64,000 bases of DNA, taken from contig NZ_JNZO01000012.1 of the NCBI RefSeq assembly GCF_000717595.1, positions 186,001-250,000 on the forward strand, given 5' to 3'. A program made the translations under genes and the position numbers. How positions within the stretch are numbered: position 1 is the stretch's first letter; each line of letters begins with the position of its first letter. This document shows positions 1 through 9,419 of the stretch, piece by piece. Under the pieces are notes generated by a model. It was given only the letters and a program-made list of their open reading frames with translations, was not told the DNA's origin and did not search any database. The DNA is from Streptomyces flavochromogenes. Its GTDB lineage: Bacteria > Actinomycetota > Actinomycetes > Streptomycetales > Streptomycetaceae.

Positions 1-379
1 CCGCGTAGACCTTCAGCTTCGAGATCATCTGACGGCCCAGGGTGTTCTTGGGGATCATGCCCTTGATGGCCTTCTCGACGGCCTTCTCGGGGTTCTTCGA
101 CAGCAGCTCGTCGTAACGGACGGAGCGCAGACCACCCGGGAAGCCGGAGTGGCGGTACGCCAGCTTCTGGGTCTTCTTGTTGCCGGAGAGGTGGACCTTG
201 TCAGCGTTGATGATGATGACGAAGTCGCCCATGTCCATGTGGGGGGCGTAGACGGGCTTGTGCTTGCCTCGCAGGAGGTTCGCAGCCGTGGTCGCCAGAC
301 GGCCCAGGACGATGTCCTGCGCGTCGATGATGTGCCACTGGCGAGTGACATCGCCGGGCTTGGGGCTGTACGTACGCAC
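1..379 (-). CDS. rplM: 50S ribosomal protein L13 (partial, C-terminus outside window)
   Basis: This is the N-terminal part of large-subunit ribosomal protein L13, an early 23S rRNA-binding assembly protein. The translation starts [15 protein letters not shown] and continues with the family signatures [22 protein letters not shown] and a [11 protein letters not shown] segment. About 126 residues are visible and the gene runs off the left edge. The start is a GTG at 377-379, preceded on the minus strand by a GAAGG-like ribosome site. In Streptomyces it normally forms a pair with rpsI, which would lie outside the window. Confidence 0.93.
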   Translation of the reverse strand, partial: MRTYSPKPGDVTRQWHIIDAQDIVLGRLATTAANLLRGKHKPVYAPHMDMGDFVIIINADKVHLSGNKKTQKLAYRHSGFPGGLRSVRYDELLSKNPEKAVEKAIKGMIPKNTLGRQMISKLKVYA

Positions 380-599
380 TTCGTAGCCTTCGCTTCTTCA
401 GTGGATGGAGTCCAGACACACCTGAAGCGATCATGCAGCTGGGGCCTGCACTGCCGGGACACCGCCCGTATGCGAGCCACTGGTAACTGCTCCAGGGAAC
501 CTGCGCAAGGGCCGCTCGCGTGAGAACGACGAGGCCAATACGCATAACAAACCGCAACACTACCCGCGCCACCCCGGACGGGTCAAAACGCCGCGAGCC

Positions 600-819
600 C
601 CCAGGTCACCGCGCCCGCTCGACCCGCCGCTCGTCCCACACCGGCTCCGTCGACCCCACCCCGACGCCGCACTCGCACGCCTCGGCCCCAAGGGGCCTCC
701 CCGGCTTCGCCCGGCTGCGCCGGACTCCGTCCGCCGTCTCCAGGACAACGCCCGGCCGGCCGACCGCCCAGGTCACCGCGCCCGCTCGACCCGCCGCTCG
801 TCCCACACCGGCTCCGTCG
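600..819. repeat. 53-bp direct repeat covering the 3' end of the ABC-F gene
   Basis: Positions 600-652 and 767-819 are identical over 53 bp, at an offset of 167 bp. The right copy holds the last ~15 codons and the stop of the ABC-F gene. The left copy repeats that coding end (EPVWDERRVERAR) in otherwise non-coding DNA. It could be a local tandem-type duplication or a scar of an insertion or deletion at the gene end. The rest of the 380-772 gap holds the upstream region of rplM, and I see no convincing gene in it. Confidence 0.9.
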
Positions 820-2395
820 TCTCGCGCACCACGCCGTCGGACCCGAACACCAGGAACCGGTCGAAGCTCTTCGCGAACCACCGGTCGTGGGTCACGGCAA
901 GCACCGTACCGTCGTACGACTCGAGCCCGTCCTGCAGCGCCTCCGCCGACTCCAGGTCCAGGTTGTCCGTCGGCTCGTCGAGGAGCAGCGCCGTCGTGCC
1001 CGCCAGCTCCATCAGCAGGATCTGGAACCGCGCCTGCTGCCCGCCCGAAAGCTTGTCGAACGGCTGGTCGCCCTGCCGCTCCAGCTCGTAGCGCCGCAGC
1101 ATCGACATCGCGCCGCCCCGGTCCTTGGCGTGCTCCGTCCACAGGATGTCGACGAGCGGCCGCCCGGTCAGCTCCGGGTGCGCGTGGGTCTGGGCGAAGT
1201 GCCCGGGCACCACCCGCGCGCCCAGCTTCCACATACCCGTGTGGGCGACGGACGGGTCCCCCGCGAGCAGCCGCAGGAAGTGTGACTTGCCCGACCCGTT
1301 CGAGCCGAGGACGCCGACCCGTTCACCGTAGAAGATCTCCAGCGAGAAGGGCTTCATCAGCCCGGTCAGCTCAAGGTTCTCGCAGGTCACAGCGCGTACA
1401 CCGGTACGGCCACCGCGCAGCCGCATCTTAATGTCCTGCTCGCGCGGCGGCTCCGGCGGCGGCCCCGCCTCCTCGAACTTCCGCAGCCGGGTCTGCGCCG
1501 CCGCGTACCGCGAGGCCATGTCGTGGCTGACCGCGGCCGCCTGCCGCAGGTTGACGACGAGCTTCTTCAGCTGGGCGTGCTTCTCCTCCCAGCGCCGCTT
1601 CAGCTCCTCGAAGCGCGCGAACCGCTCCCGGCGCGCCTCGTGGAAGGTGTCGAACCCGCCGCCGTGCACCCAGACGTCCGAGCCGGCCGGGCCGGGCTCG
1701 ACCGCGACGATCTTCTGCGCGCCCCGGGACAGCAGCTCCCGGTCGTGAGAGATGAACAACACGGTCTTACGGGTCTCCCGCAGCCGCTCCTCCAGCCACC
1801 TCTTGCCGGGGACGTCGAGATAGTTGTCCGGCTCGTCGAGGAGCAGCACCTCGTCGGTGCCGCGCAGCAGCGACTCCAGCACGAGCCGCTTCTGCTCACC
1901 GCCGGAGAGCGTCCGCACCTCCCTGAACTGCGCCTTCTCGTACGGGACGCCGAGCGCGGCCATCGTGCACATGTCCCAGAGGGTCTCGGCCTCGTACCCC
2001 TGCACCTCGGCCCAGTCGCTGAGGGCCTGCGCGTACTTCATCTGCGCGGCCTCGTCGTCGACGGTCATGATCAGGTGCTCGGCCTCGTCGACGGCCTTCG
2101 CGGCCTCCCGGATCCGGGGCTGCGCCACCGAGACCAGCAGGTCACGCACGGTGGAGGCGTCGCGCACGGAGCCGACGAACTGCGGCATCACGCCGAGGCC
2201 GCCGCTGACCTTCACGGTGCCGCCGTGCGGCTGGAGCTCTCCGGAGATCAGCCGGAGCAGTGTGGTCTTGCCGGCGCCGTTGGCCCCGACGAGGGCGACG
2301 ACGGCGCCCTCCCCGACCCGGAAGGAGGCGTCCCCGAGGAGGATCCTCCCGTCGGGCAGGTAGTACTCAAGATGCGCGGCCTCGACATGTCCCAT
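773..2395 (-). CDS. ABC-F family ATPase
   Basis: A cytosolic protein with two ABC ATPase cassettes in one chain and no membrane segments, as in the ABC-F family of ribosome-associated factors, some of which protect against ribosome-targeting antibiotics. Domain 1 has Walker A GANGAGKTT, signature LSGGEQ and Walker B LLLDEPDNYLD. Domain 2 has Walker A GSNGSGKS, signature LSGGQQ and Walker B LLLDEPTDNLD. The charged linker between them is the place of the ABC-F interdomain helices. About 540 residues is normal. The start is uncertain: I favour the ATG at 2393-2395 (MGHVEAAH), but an ATG at 2402-2404 and a GTG at 2408-2410 are in frame and none has a strong ribosome site. Whether it confers resistance cannot be told from sequence. 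Confidence 0.88.
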   Translation of the reverse strand: MGHVEAAHLEYYLPDGRILLGDASFRVGEGAVVALVGANGAGKTTLLRLISGELQPHGGTVKVSGGLGVMPQFVGSVRDASTVRDLLVSVAQPRIREAAKAVDEAEHLIMTVDDEAAQMKYAQALSDWAEVQGYEAETLWDMCTMAALGVPYEKAQFREVRTLSGGEQKRLVLESLLRGTDEVLLLDEPDNYLDVPGKRWLEERLRETRKTVLFISHDRELLSRGAQKIVAVEPGPAGSDVWVHGGGFDTFHEARRERFARFEELKRRWEEKHAQLKKLVVNLRQAAAVSHDMASRYAAAQTRLRKFEEAGPPPEPPREQDIKMRLRGGRTGVRAVTCENLELTGLMKPFSLEIFYGERVGVLGSNGSGKSHFLRLLAGDPSVAHTGMWKLGARVVPGHFAQTHAHPELTGRPLVDILWTEHAKDRGGAMSMLRRYELERQGDQPFDKLSGGQQARFQILLMELAGTTALLLDEPTDNLDLESAEALQDGLESYDGTVLAVTHDRWFAKSFDRFLVFGSDGVVRETTEPVWDERRVERAR

Positions 2396-2451
2396 GGGGT
2401 GCATTGTCACCGCCCGCGTGGCCGGGGCCCAACCGGTTTAGGATGCGCGGC

Positions 2452-3435
2452 ATGAGCTTTGGGGGACCGCAGTGGCCGCAAGAGCCGCAGCAGGGCGGGC
2501 AGCAGGGGCACGGGCAGCAGCCGCAGCAGGGCGGGCAGCAGGGCTACGGGCAGCCTCAGGGGTACGGGCAGCAGGGGTACGGGCAGCAGCCCGGCCAGGG
2601 TCAGGCACCCGACCCCTTCCCGGGCGCCCAGGGCGGCGGGACGACCCCCGACTGGGGCGCCCTGGCCGACGCCTCGGCTTCCCGTAACCGCCGCAAGCGC
2701 TGGCTGGTCATCGGCGGCGGCGCGGTGGCCGCCCTGGTCGTCGGAGCGATCGTCGCCACCGCCGTGGTGGCCTCCGGCAAGAAGAACGACGAGGCCAAGA
2801 ACGGCGGGGTGCCCACCGGATCGGTCTCCCCCACCGCGGCCCCGGCCCCCGAGCCGACCTTCTCCTCGGTGGCGCCGCCGCCCCCGCCGAACCCGAAGGA
2901 CTACATCTCGGACCCGAAGAAGGACAAGGCCCCGCTCTCCGCGGAGGGCCTCTTCCCGGGCAAGAAGCTGACGATGAACAAGCGGCCGTACACCAAGGGC
3001 GCGACCTCGTCGACGACCGACTGCGCGGCCGTCACCCAGGGCGGCCTCGGCGCCGTCCTGAAGAAGAACGGCTGCCAGCGGGTGCTCCGCGCCACCTACG
3101 TGAAGGACGGCGTGGCGATCACCGTCGGCGTCGCCGTCTTCCCCTCCGAGGCCGCGGCCCTGAAGGCGAAGGGCCAGGCCACCGGCGGTATCGCCCCGCT
3201 GGTCGGCGCGGGCGTGCGTGACTTCTGCCACGCCACGGTCTGCCTGCGCCGCTCGAACTCGGTCGGCCGCTACGCCTACTTCACCCAGGCCGGCTTCTCC
3301 AACGGCAAGAAGGTCACCAAGGCCGACAAGCCGATCTTCCAGGCCAGCGACGACCTCGGCACCTTCGCCTTCAACCAGATCTACGCCCGCGGCCGCGCCC
3401 AGGCCTCAGCAGCAGCCGGCGCTCCCGGGGAGTGA
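2452..3435 (+). CDS. Gln/Gly-rich single-pass membrane protein, unknown function
   Basis: A predicted 327-residue membrane protein. Residues ~1-65 are low-complexity, rich in Gly-Gln with GYGQQ-type repeats. One hydrophobic segment follows ([19 protein letters not shown], residues ~84-102) after a basic stretch. Then come a Pro-rich linker and an extracellular domain with four cysteines that could form disulfides ([22 protein letters not shown]). This layout is common in Streptomyces envelope proteins of unknown role. An alternative ATG lies nine bases upstream (2443). It is transcribed divergently from the ABC-F gene with a very short gap, and its 3' end overlaps the end of truA by 30 bp. 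Confidence 0.8.
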   Translation: MSFGGPQWPQEPQQGGQQGHGQQPQQGGQQGYGQPQGYGQQGYGQQPGQGQAPDPFPGAQGGGTTPDWGALADASASRNRRKRWLVIGGGAVAALVVGAIVATAVVASGKKNDEAKNGGVPTGSVSPTAAPAPEPTFSSVAPPPPPNPKDYISDPKKDKAPLSAEGLFPGKKLTMNKRPYTKGATSSTTDCAAVTQGGLGAVLKKNGCQRVLRATYVKDGVAITVGVAVFPSEAAALKAKGQATGGIAPLVGAGVRDFCHATVCLRRSNSVGRYAYFTQAGFSNGKKVTKADKPIFQASDDLGTFAFNQIYARGRAQASAAAGAPGE

Positions 3436-4263
3436 CCGCTTGTTCCTGGCCTCCAGATTGCGGGCGGCCAGGAGCTCGTCGGCCGGGTAGCCGACCTCTT
3501 CGAGGGTGAGGCCGTGCGGCCGTACGACGTGCACGGCCGAGTCCCGGACACCGGCGGCCAGCACCTTGCCGGGCCAGTCCACGGGCCGGTGCCCGTCGCC
3601 GACGAAGAGCAGGGCGCCGACCAGCGAGCGGACCATGTTGTGGCAGAAGGCGTCCGCCTTCACGGTGGCTTCCATCACACCGTCGGGGCGGCGCTCCCAG
3701 CGCAGCTCCTGGAGCGTGCGGATGGTGGTGGCTCCCTCGCGCCGCTTGCAGTACGCGGCGAAGTCGTGTTCGCCGACGAGCGTGGCGGCGGCCTCGTTCA
3801 TGGCGTCCATGTCGAGGGCCCAGTCGTGCCACAGGACGTGCCCGCGCTGCAGCGGGTCGACCCCGCCGGGGTTGTCGGTGACGCGGTACGCGTAACGGCG
3901 CCAGATGGCGGAGAAACGCGCGTTGAAGCCGCTGGGGGCCTCGGTGAGGGACCAGACCCGCACATCGTGCGAGAGGCGTCCCGCGAGCCGCCTGAGCAGC
4001 TTGTCGCGGTGCTCGGTCCACAGCTCGACGGGCAGGTCGACGTGCGCGACCTGGCCGCGCGCGTGCACCCCGGAGTCGGTCCGGCCGGCCACGGTCAGCT
4101 CGTACGTCTCCGTCGACCGGGTCACGGTCCGCAGCGCGGCCTCGATGTCCCCCTGCACGGTCCGCTGCCCCTGGGACTGCTTGGCCCAGCCGGAGAAGTC
4201 CTTGCCGTCGTACGACAGGTCAAGCCGAACCCGTACGAACCCGTCCTGCACGTCATCGCTCAC
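3406..4263 (-). CDS. truA: tRNA pseudouridine(38-40) synthase TruA
   Basis: Isomerises uridines at positions 38-40 of the tRNA anticodon arm to pseudouridine. The protein has about 285 residues and contains the catalytic loop [13 protein letters not shown] with its nucleophilic Asp, the N-terminal [16 protein letters not shown], and the typical [13 protein letters not shown] near the C-terminus. The GTG at 4261-4263 was chosen because GAGAGG sits about 10 bases upstream; the longer frame to 4332 has no such site. It lies just after rplQ, the usual actinobacterial arrangement, and ends inside the convergent membrane-protein gene. Confidence 0.93.
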   Translation of the reverse strand: MSDDVQDGFVRVRLDLSYDGKDFSGWAKQSQGQRTVQGDIEAALRTVTRSTETYELTVAGRTDSGVHARGQVAHVDLPVELWTEHRDKLLRRLAGRLSHDVRVWSLTEAPSGFNARFSAIWRRYAYRVTDNPGGVDPLQRGHVLWHDWALDMDAMNEAAATLVGEHDFAAYCKRREGATTIRTLQELRWERRPDGVMEATVKADAFCHNMVRSLVGALLFVGDGHRPVDWPGKVLAAGVRDSAVHVVRPHGLTLEEVGYPADELLAARNLEARNKRSLPGSAGCC

Positions 4264-4299
4264 GCGGATACATCCTCTCGAAACCATCGAACACGGCGA

Positions 4300-4329
4300 C
4301 GGGCCCGCACCCCAAGGGGTACGGGCCCG
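4300..4329 (-). terminator. Stem-loop downstream of rplQ
   Basis: CGGGCCCGCACCCC and its near-exact complement flank a tiny loop 26 nt past the rplQ stop, before truA. There is no T-tract, which is normal in Streptomyces. It may attenuate read-through from the alpha operon into truA. Confidence 0.5.
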
Positions 4330-4355
4330 CACACGAGATCAGTCGACCGGAACGC

Positions 4356-4820
4356 TTACGCGTCCTTCGACTCCTCGGCCGGAGCCTCGGCGGCCGCGTC
4401 GGCCTCCTTGACGGCGCGCACGGTGGCGGCCTCGGCCTCGGCGACGGTCGCCTTCTTGGCGATCTCGCCCTCGACCAGCTCGATCACGGCCATCGGGGCG
4501 TTGTCGCCACGACGGTTGCCGATCTTGGTGATACGGGTGTAGCCACCCGGGCGCTCGGAGTAGCGCGGGGCGATCTCGGTGAAGAGGGTGTGGACGATGC
4601 CCTTGTCGGTGATCGTCTGCAGCACCAGGCGACGGTTGTGGATGTCGCCCTTCTTCGCCTTGGTGATCAGGCGCTCGGCGACCGGACGCAGGCGACGGGC
4701 CTTGGCCTCGGTGGTGGTGATGCGGCCGTGCTCGAAGAGCGACTTCGCCAGGTTGGCGAGGAGCAGCTTCTCGTGCGCGGCGGAACCGCCGAGGCGGGCA
4801 CCCTTCGCGGGACGCGGCAT
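4356..4820 (-). CDS. rplQ: 50S ribosomal protein L17
   Basis: Large-subunit protein L17. The N-terminus [25 protein letters not shown]... and the [28 protein letters not shown] core are diagnostic. The chain is 154 residues, longer than in enterobacteria because of an Ala/Glu-rich tail typical of actinobacteria. The start at 4818-4820 has AAGGAG at the right distance; the longer frame to 4844 is not used. It follows rpoA at the end of the alpha operon, 178 bp downstream. Confidence 0.96.
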   Translation of the reverse strand: MPRPAKGARLGGSAAHEKLLLANLAKSLFEHGRITTTEAKARRLRPVAERLITKAKKGDIHNRRLVLQTITDKGIVHTLFTEIAPRYSERPGGYTRITKIGNRRGDNAPMAVIELVEGEIAKKATVAEAEAATVRAVKEADAAAEAPAEESKDA

Positions 4821-4910
4821 GGTGTTTCTCCTTGTGATCTGCACCGGCCGTATGAGGTACCGATGTCAGTGTCCGAGCGGGCGGTCACCCGTCGGAGATC
4901 CGGGCAGCCC

Positions 4911-4960
4911 CCGAAGGGGCGCCCGGAAGGGGCGCGGGGAACTGCGCGATCAAGCACAGC
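4911..4960. repeat. Streptomyces-type intergenic repeat (GGGGCGCGGGGAACTGCGCGA)
   Basis: The rpoA-rplQ gap contains two GGAAGGGGCGC/CGAAGGGGCGC units followed by GGGGAACTGCGCGA. I recognise this string from many Streptomyces intergenic regions, where it forms a GC-rich repetitive element. Function unknown. Identification rests on memory of the motif, not on a search. Confidence 0.5.
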
Positions 4961-4998
4961 GCTCCCGCACCCGGGTACGGACCCTGGGGCCCGAGTTC

Positions 4999-6021
4999 TC
5001 AGTACTGCTCGGTCTCGACGAAACCGGCATCCGCGTCGTCGTCCGCGCCGAAGGCGTCGGCGGCGGCGGTCGGGTCGAATCCGGGCGGCGAGTCCTTCAG
5101 CGCGAGGCCCATACCGGCCAGCTTCGCCTTGACCTCGTCGATCGACTTCGCACCGAAGTTGCGGATGTCGAGCAGGTCGGCCTCGGAGCGCGCCACGAGC
5201 TCACCCACGGAGTGGATGCCCTCGCGCTTGAGGCAGTTGTACGAACGAACGGTGAGCTCGAGCTCCTCGATCGGCAGCGCCAGGTCGGCGGCGAGGGCGG
5301 CGTCCGTGGGGGACGGGCCCATGTCGATGCCCTCGGCGTCGATGTTGAGCTCGCGCGCCAGACCGAACAGCTCGACCAGGGTCTTGCCGGCGGACGCCAT
5401 GGCGTCACGCGGGCGCATGGCCTGCTTGGTCTCGACGTCGACGATCAGCTTGTCGAAGTCGGTGCGCTGCTCGACACGGGTCGCCTCGACCTTGTACGTG
5501 ACCTTGAGCACCGGGGAGTAGATGGAGTCGACCGGGATACGACCGATCTCCTGGCCCACCTGCTTGTTCTGCACGGCGGAGACGTAGCCGCGACCGCGCT
5601 CGACGGTCAGCTCCATCTCCAGCTTGCCCTTGCCGTTGAGCGTGGCGAGGACGAGGTCGGGGTTGTGCACCTCGACACCGGCCGGGGGCGCGATGTCGGC
5701 GGCGGTGACCAGACCCGGGCCCTGCTTGCGCAGGTACATCACGACCGGCTCGTCGTGCTCCGAGGAGACGACCAGCTGCTTGATGTTGAGGATGAGGTCG
5801 GTCACGTCCTCCTTGACGCCCGGCACGGTGGTGAACTCGTGCAGGACACCGTCGATGCGGATGCTGGTGACAGCGGCACCCGGGATCGAGGACAGGAGGG
5901 TACGGCGGAGGGAGTTGCCGAGGGTGTAGCCGAAGCCCGGCTCCAGCGGCTCGATCACGAACCGGGAGCGGAACTCGTCGACGACCTCTTCGGTCAGCGA
6001 AGGACGCTGAGCGATAAGCAT
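4999..6021 (-). CDS. rpoA: DNA-directed RNA polymerase alpha subunit
   Basis: The alpha subunit dimerises to nucleate RNA polymerase assembly and contacts upstream DNA and activators. The 340-residue chain begins [21 protein letters not shown]. It has the N-terminal dimerisation domain (~1-235, with [21 protein letters not shown]) and the C-terminal helix-hairpin-helix domain ([20 protein letters not shown], then [17 protein letters not shown]). The ATG has GAAGGA upstream. It sits between rpsK and rplQ; rpsD is absent from this operon, which is the actinobacterial order. Confidence 0.98.
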   Translation of the reverse strand: MLIAQRPSLTEEVVDEFRSRFVIEPLEPGFGYTLGNSLRRTLLSSIPGAAVTSIRIDGVLHEFTTVPGVKEDVTDLILNIKQLVVSSEHDEPVVMYLRKQGPGLVTAADIAPPAGVEVHNPDLVLATLNGKGKLEMELTVERGRGYVSAVQNKQVGQEIGRIPVDSIYSPVLKVTYKVEATRVEQRTDFDKLIVDVETKQAMRPRDAMASAGKTLVELFGLARELNIDAEGIDMGPSPTDAALAADLALPIEELELTVRSYNCLKREGIHSVGELVARSEADLLDIRNFGAKSIDEVKAKLAGMGLALKDSPPGFDPTAAADAFGADDDADAGFVETEQY

Positions 6022-6148
6022 GTGTTCAATCCTTCAGTCGTGGACGCCCACTATTTGACGCCCGACGGAGTACTGCGTACTGCAAGGGTACGGGCGGCAC
6101 GGTCCGAAGAGCCGTACCGCCCGAAGTCCTGAATCAAGCAGCCGTGCG

Positions 6149-6553
6149 TCAGACGCGGCGGCGCTTGGGGGGACGGCAGCCGTTGTGCGGCGTGGGGGTG
6201 ACGTCCTGGATCGAACCGACCTCGAGGCCCGTGGCCTGGAGGGAACGGATCGCGGTCTCGCGGCCGGAGCCCGGACCCTTGACGAAGACGTCGACCTTGC
6301 GCATGCCGTGCTCCTGCGCGCGGCGAGCGGCCGACTCGGCGGCCATCTGCGCGGCGAACGGGGTCGACTTGCGCGAGCCCTTGAAGCCGACGTGGCCGGC
6401 GGAGGCCCAGGAGATCACGTTGCCCGCGGGGTCCGTGATCGAGACGATCGTGTTGTTGAACGTGCTCTTGATGTGCGCGTGGCCGTGAGCGACGTTCTTC
6501 TTTTCCTTGCGGCGCACCTTCTTGGCAGCGCCCTGACGACCCTTGGGGGGCAT
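6149..6553 (-). CDS. rpsK: 30S ribosomal protein S11
   Basis: Small-subunit platform protein S11, 134 residues. Family segments are [34 protein letters not shown] and the end [10 protein letters not shown]. The ATG at 6551-6553 has TAGGAG upstream. It follows rpsM by 66 bp and precedes rpoA in the alpha operon. Confidence 0.97.
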   Translation of the reverse strand: MPPKGRQGAAKKVRRKEKKNVAHGHAHIKSTFNNTIVSITDPAGNVISWASAGHVGFKGSRKSTPFAAQMAAESAARRAQEHGMRKVDVFVKGPGSGRETAIRSLQATGLEVGSIQDVTPTPHNGCRPPKRRRV

Positions 6554-6619
6554 CTATAACTCCTACGGGAGGTGGTCGGTCCTACAGCGAAGACCGCTTG
6601 GTCAAGCGTCCGCTGAGGA

Positions 6620-7000
6620 CTACTTCTTGCCCGGCTTCTTCTTGCCGGCGATGGCGCGACGCGGGCCCTTGCGGGTACGAGCGTTCGTGCTGGTGCGCTG
6701 GCCGCGGACGGGCAGGCCACGACGGTGGCGCAGGCCCTGGTAGCAGCCGATCTCGACCTTGCGGCGGATGTCGGCGGCGATCTCGCGGCGGAGGTCACCC
6801 TCGGTCTGGAGGTTGGCGTCCACGTACTCGCGGATCTTGACGAGGTCTTCCTCGGCAAGGTCGCGGACACGGGTGGACGGGTTCACGCCGGTCGCGGCGA
6901 GAATCTCCTCGGACCGGGTACGCCCGATGCCGAAGACGTAGGTGAGTGCGACCACCACACGCTTTTCGCGCGGGATGTCAACACCGGAAACGCGTGCCAT
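6620..7000 (-). CDS. rpsM: 30S ribosomal protein S13
   Basis: Small-subunit head protein S13, which contacts P-site tRNA and the inter-subunit bridge. The 126 residues show [21 protein letters not shown], the helix-hairpin-helix [11 protein letters not shown], and the basic tail [22 protein letters not shown] precedes the ATG. First of the rpsM-rpsK-rpoA-rplQ genes, after rpmJ. Confidence 0.97.
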   Translation of the reverse strand: MARVSGVDIPREKRVVVALTYVFGIGRTRSEEILAATGVNPSTRVRDLAEEDLVKIREYVDANLQTEGDLRREIAADIRRKVEIGCYQGLRHRRGLPVRGQRTSTNARTRKGPRRAIAGKKKPGKK

Positions 7001-7191
7001 TCAATGGCTCCTGTGTTCTCGGGGGTCTGCTGCAGAACCGTTCCCGGCTGCCGTATGAGGTACAGGTCGGGTCCCCGGCCCCCGCCGGAGGTGCCGTCAA
7101 CCGTGAGAACACGGCCCGACGGGCTCTGCGTATGTACGTATTGCTATGCGTCGCGCGAAGAACTGCGAAGTTGCAGGTCGGTCGGCGTGCG

Positions 7192-7305
7192 TCAGCCCTG
7201 GCGCTGCTTGTGGCGCAGGTTGTCGCAGATGACCATGACCCGGCCGTGACGGCGGATCACCTTGCACTTGTCGCAGATCTTCTTGACGCTCGGCTTGACC
7301 TTCAT
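7192..7305 (-). CDS. rpmJ: 50S ribosomal protein L36
   Basis: A 37-residue ribosomal protein, [19 protein letters not shown] with the end NLRHKQRQG. It keeps the zinc ligands: CDKC, a later Cys (VMVICDN) and the His in LRHK, so it is the zinc-binding (C+) form. Many actinobacteria also carry a zinc-free paralogue elsewhere. It lies between infA and rpsM. Confidence 0.96.
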   Translation of the reverse strand: MKVKPSVKKICDKCKVIRRHGRVMVICDNLRHKQRQG

Positions 7306-7367
7306 GGGTGTGAGGTTCTCCGGGTCAGTGCCACCACCCGCGCACGGAGGCGGGGTGCGGGCAAGAT

Positions 7368-7589
7368 CTACTTGTACCGGTAGACGATCCGGCCACGCGT
7401 CAGGTCGTACGGAGAGAGCTCCACCACGACCCGGTCGTCCGGAAGGATTCGGATGTAGTGCATCCGCATCTTGCCGGAGATGTGCGCGAGGACCTTGTGA
7501 CCGTTCTGGAGCTCCACCTTGAACATGGCGTTCGGGAGGGACTCGATCACGGTGCCCTCGATTTCGATGGCACCTTGCTTCTTGGCCAC
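7368..7589 (-). CDS. infA: Translation initiation factor IF-1
   Basis: IF-1 occupies the ribosomal A site during initiation. The 73-residue OB-fold protein starts [20 protein letters not shown] and contains [14 protein letters not shown] and [11 protein letters not shown]. The start is a GTG at 7587-7589 with AAAGGCG upstream; the track-length extension to 7646 lacks a ribosome site. It leads the infA-rpmJ-rpsM group and is separated from map by a 234-bp gap that should carry its promoter. Confidence 0.97.
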   Translation of the reverse strand: MAKKQGAIEIEGTVIESLPNAMFKVELQNGHKVLAHISGKMRMHYIRILPDDRVVVELSPYDLTRGRIVYRYK

Positions 7590-7823
7590 GCTTCGCCTTT
7601 CGAATCGGCTACCTTGATCGACTCTCGCCGCCGTGTGCGGACACACGGGTACACGAGAGCCGACGCATCAGTCTACGTCAGGCCCCAGGAAAAGACGAAT
7701 CGGGAAGTCTGCCCACCCGAGCTGATCCTTACGCAAGGCACCACGCCGCAGAAACTCAAAGCTACTCCTGGGCGAACGGAAACGCGCCGCCCTCCGGCCG
7801 GCGAACCCGCGACCGGCCGACGG

Positions 7824-8675
7824 CTACGCCAGCGGGTCCGGCGCCGCCGTCACGCCCAGCTCCGCCAGCTTCGCCTTGCCTCCGTCGACCGCGGTCAGGA
7901 CCAGGGGGCCCTCCTCGGTCAGGGCGATCGAGTGCTCCCAGTGCGAGGACCAGGTGCCGTCGGTGGTGATGACGGTCCAGTCGTCCTTCAGGACCTCCGT
8001 CTGCGGGGTACCCAGGGACACCATCGGCTCGATCGCCAGGCACAGGCCGGGGACCAGCTTCGGGCCCTTGCCGCGCTTGCGGGAGACGTAGTTCAGCAGG
8101 TGCGGGTCCATGTGCATCTCGGTGCCGATGCCGTGGCCGCCGTAGTCCTCGATGATCCCGTACCGGCCCAGGCTGTGGTCGCCGACGGCCGGACGCGGCT
8201 GGCGCTTGATGTACGTCTCGATCGCCTTCGAGATGTCGACCAGGCGGTTGCCGAGCCTCATGGCCGCGATGCCGGCCCACATCGACTCCTCCGTGACACG
8301 GGAGAGCTCCACGAGCTCGGGAGCGTGCCCGGTGCCCACGAAGGCCGTGTAGGCCGCGTCACCGTGCCAGCCGTCCACGATCGCACCCGCGTCGATGGAG
8401 ATGATGTCGCCGTCCTTGAGGACGGTCTTGTCGTCGGGGATGCCGTGGACGACGACCTCGTTCACCGAGGTGCAGATCGTCGCGGGGAACCCGCCGTACC
8501 CGAGGAAGTTCGACTTCGCCCCGTGGTCGGCGATGACCTTCCGCGCGACCTCGTCCAGGTCCTTCGTCGTGGCGCCCGGCACGGCGGCCTCACGGGTCGC
8601 CGCGTGAATGGCGGCGACGACCAGCCCCGCCTCGCGCATCTTCGCGATCTGCTCGGGGGTCTTGATCTGCACCAT
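7824..8675 (-). CDS. map: Type I methionine aminopeptidase
   Basis: Removes the initiator methionine from nascent proteins. The 283-residue pita-bread-fold protein shows the metal ligands in order: SIDAGAIVDGWHGDAAYT (two Asp), HGIGTEMHMDP (His), the LAIEPMVSLG segment (Glu) and a Glu in WEHSIALTEEGP. It follows adk in the secY-adk-map block. The ATG at 8673-8675 has GGAAAGG upstream at a long distance. Confidence 0.95.
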   Translation of the reverse strand: MVQIKTPEQIAKMREAGLVVAAIHAATREAAVPGATTKDLDEVARKVIADHGAKSNFLGYGGFPATICTSVNEVVVHGIPDDKTVLKDGDIISIDAGAIVDGWHGDAAYTAFVGTGHAPELVELSRVTEESMWAGIAAMRLGNRLVDISKAIETYIKRQPRPAVGDHSLGRYGIIEDYGGHGIGTEMHMDPHLLNYVSRKRGKGPKLVPGLCLAIEPMVSLGTPQTEVLKDDWTVITTDGTWSSHWEHSIALTEEGPLVLTAVDGGKAKLAELGVTAAPDPLA

Positions 8676-8716
8676 CGTGGCCGCGGCCTTTCCATCGAGT
8701 ACGGGGAACAGAACAA

Positions 8717-8759
8717 CGATACGGCCGCGGCGCCCCTGAGGGGCACCGCGGCCGTATCG
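8717..8759. terminator. Strong stem-loop between adk and map
   Basis: A 20-bp stem (CGATACGGCCGCGGCGCCCC and its complement with one mismatch) around a TGA loop begins 12 nt after the adk stop. It separates adk from map and is a likely terminator or attenuator on the minus strand. Confidence 0.7.
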
Positions 8760-8771
8760 GACGGACCAGGG

Positions 8772-9419
8772 TTACTTCTTGAGCGCGGCCATCGCCTTCG
8801 CCGTGACCTCGTCCACCTTGCCGAGCGCCGAGATCGTCACGACCAGGTTCTGCGCCCGGTAGTAGTCGATGATCGGCTCGGTCTGCGTGTGGTAGACCTC
8901 CAGGCGCTTACGGACCGTCTCCTCGGAGTCGTCCGCACGCTGGTACAGCTCGCCGCCGCAGGCGTCGCAGACACCCTCGGTCTTCGGCGCGTTGTACTCC
9001 ACGTGGAAGACGTGCGCGCTGTCGTTGCGGCAGATGCGGCGACCCGCGATCCGCTTCACGACCTCGTCCTCGGGGACCTCCAGGTCCAGCACCGCGTCGA
9101 GCTGCATGTCCTCGGCCTTCAGGACCACGTCCAGAGCCTCGGCCTGAGCCACGTTGCGGGGGAACCCGTCCAGCAGGAAGCCGTTGACGGCGTCCGACTG
9201 CTCCATCCGGTCCTTGGCCATCCCGATCGTCACCTCGTCGGGCACCAGGTCGCCGGCGTCCATGAACGCCTTGGCCTTGAGACCCAGCTCCGTGCCCTGA
9301 GAGATGTTGGCTCGGAACAGGTCGCCCGTGGAGATGTGCGGGATGTCCAGGTTCTTGGCAAGGAACGCAGCCTGCGTTCCCTTGCCGGCACCGGGCGGTC
9401 CGACGAGGACGATTCGCAT
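8772..9419 (-). CDS. adk: Adenylate kinase
   Basis: Catalyses ATP + AMP = 2 ADP. The 215-residue protein starts [21 protein letters not shown] with the P-loop, then STGDLFR, the DGFPRN motif, and a long LID domain. The LID carries Cys residues (ICRND, VCDACGG) that suggest a partly conserved zinc site with one Asp in place of Cys. Its ATG overlaps the secY stop (ATGA), implying translational coupling, and its ribosome site lies inside secY. Confidence 0.97.
   Translation of the reverse strand: MRIVLVGPPGAGKGTQAAFLAKNLDIPHISTGDLFRANISQGTELGLKAKAFMDAGDLVPDEVTIGMAKDRMEQSDAVNGFLLDGFPRNVAQAEALDVVLKAEDMQLDAVLDLEVPEDEVVKRIAGRRICRNDSAHVFHVEYNAPKTEGVCDACGGELYQRADDSEETVRKRLEVYHTQTEPIIDYYRAQNLVVTISALGKVDEVTAKAMAALKK

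Noticed and set aside
600..819. attL/attR pair of a lost mobile element
   Set aside because: The 53-bp repeats flank only 114 bp with no recombinase remnants, and no tRNA is nearby. Duplication is the simpler account.
3514..4542. 342-codon plus-strand ORF over truA and rplQ
   Set aside because: Antisense to two well-identified genes with their own ribosome sites.
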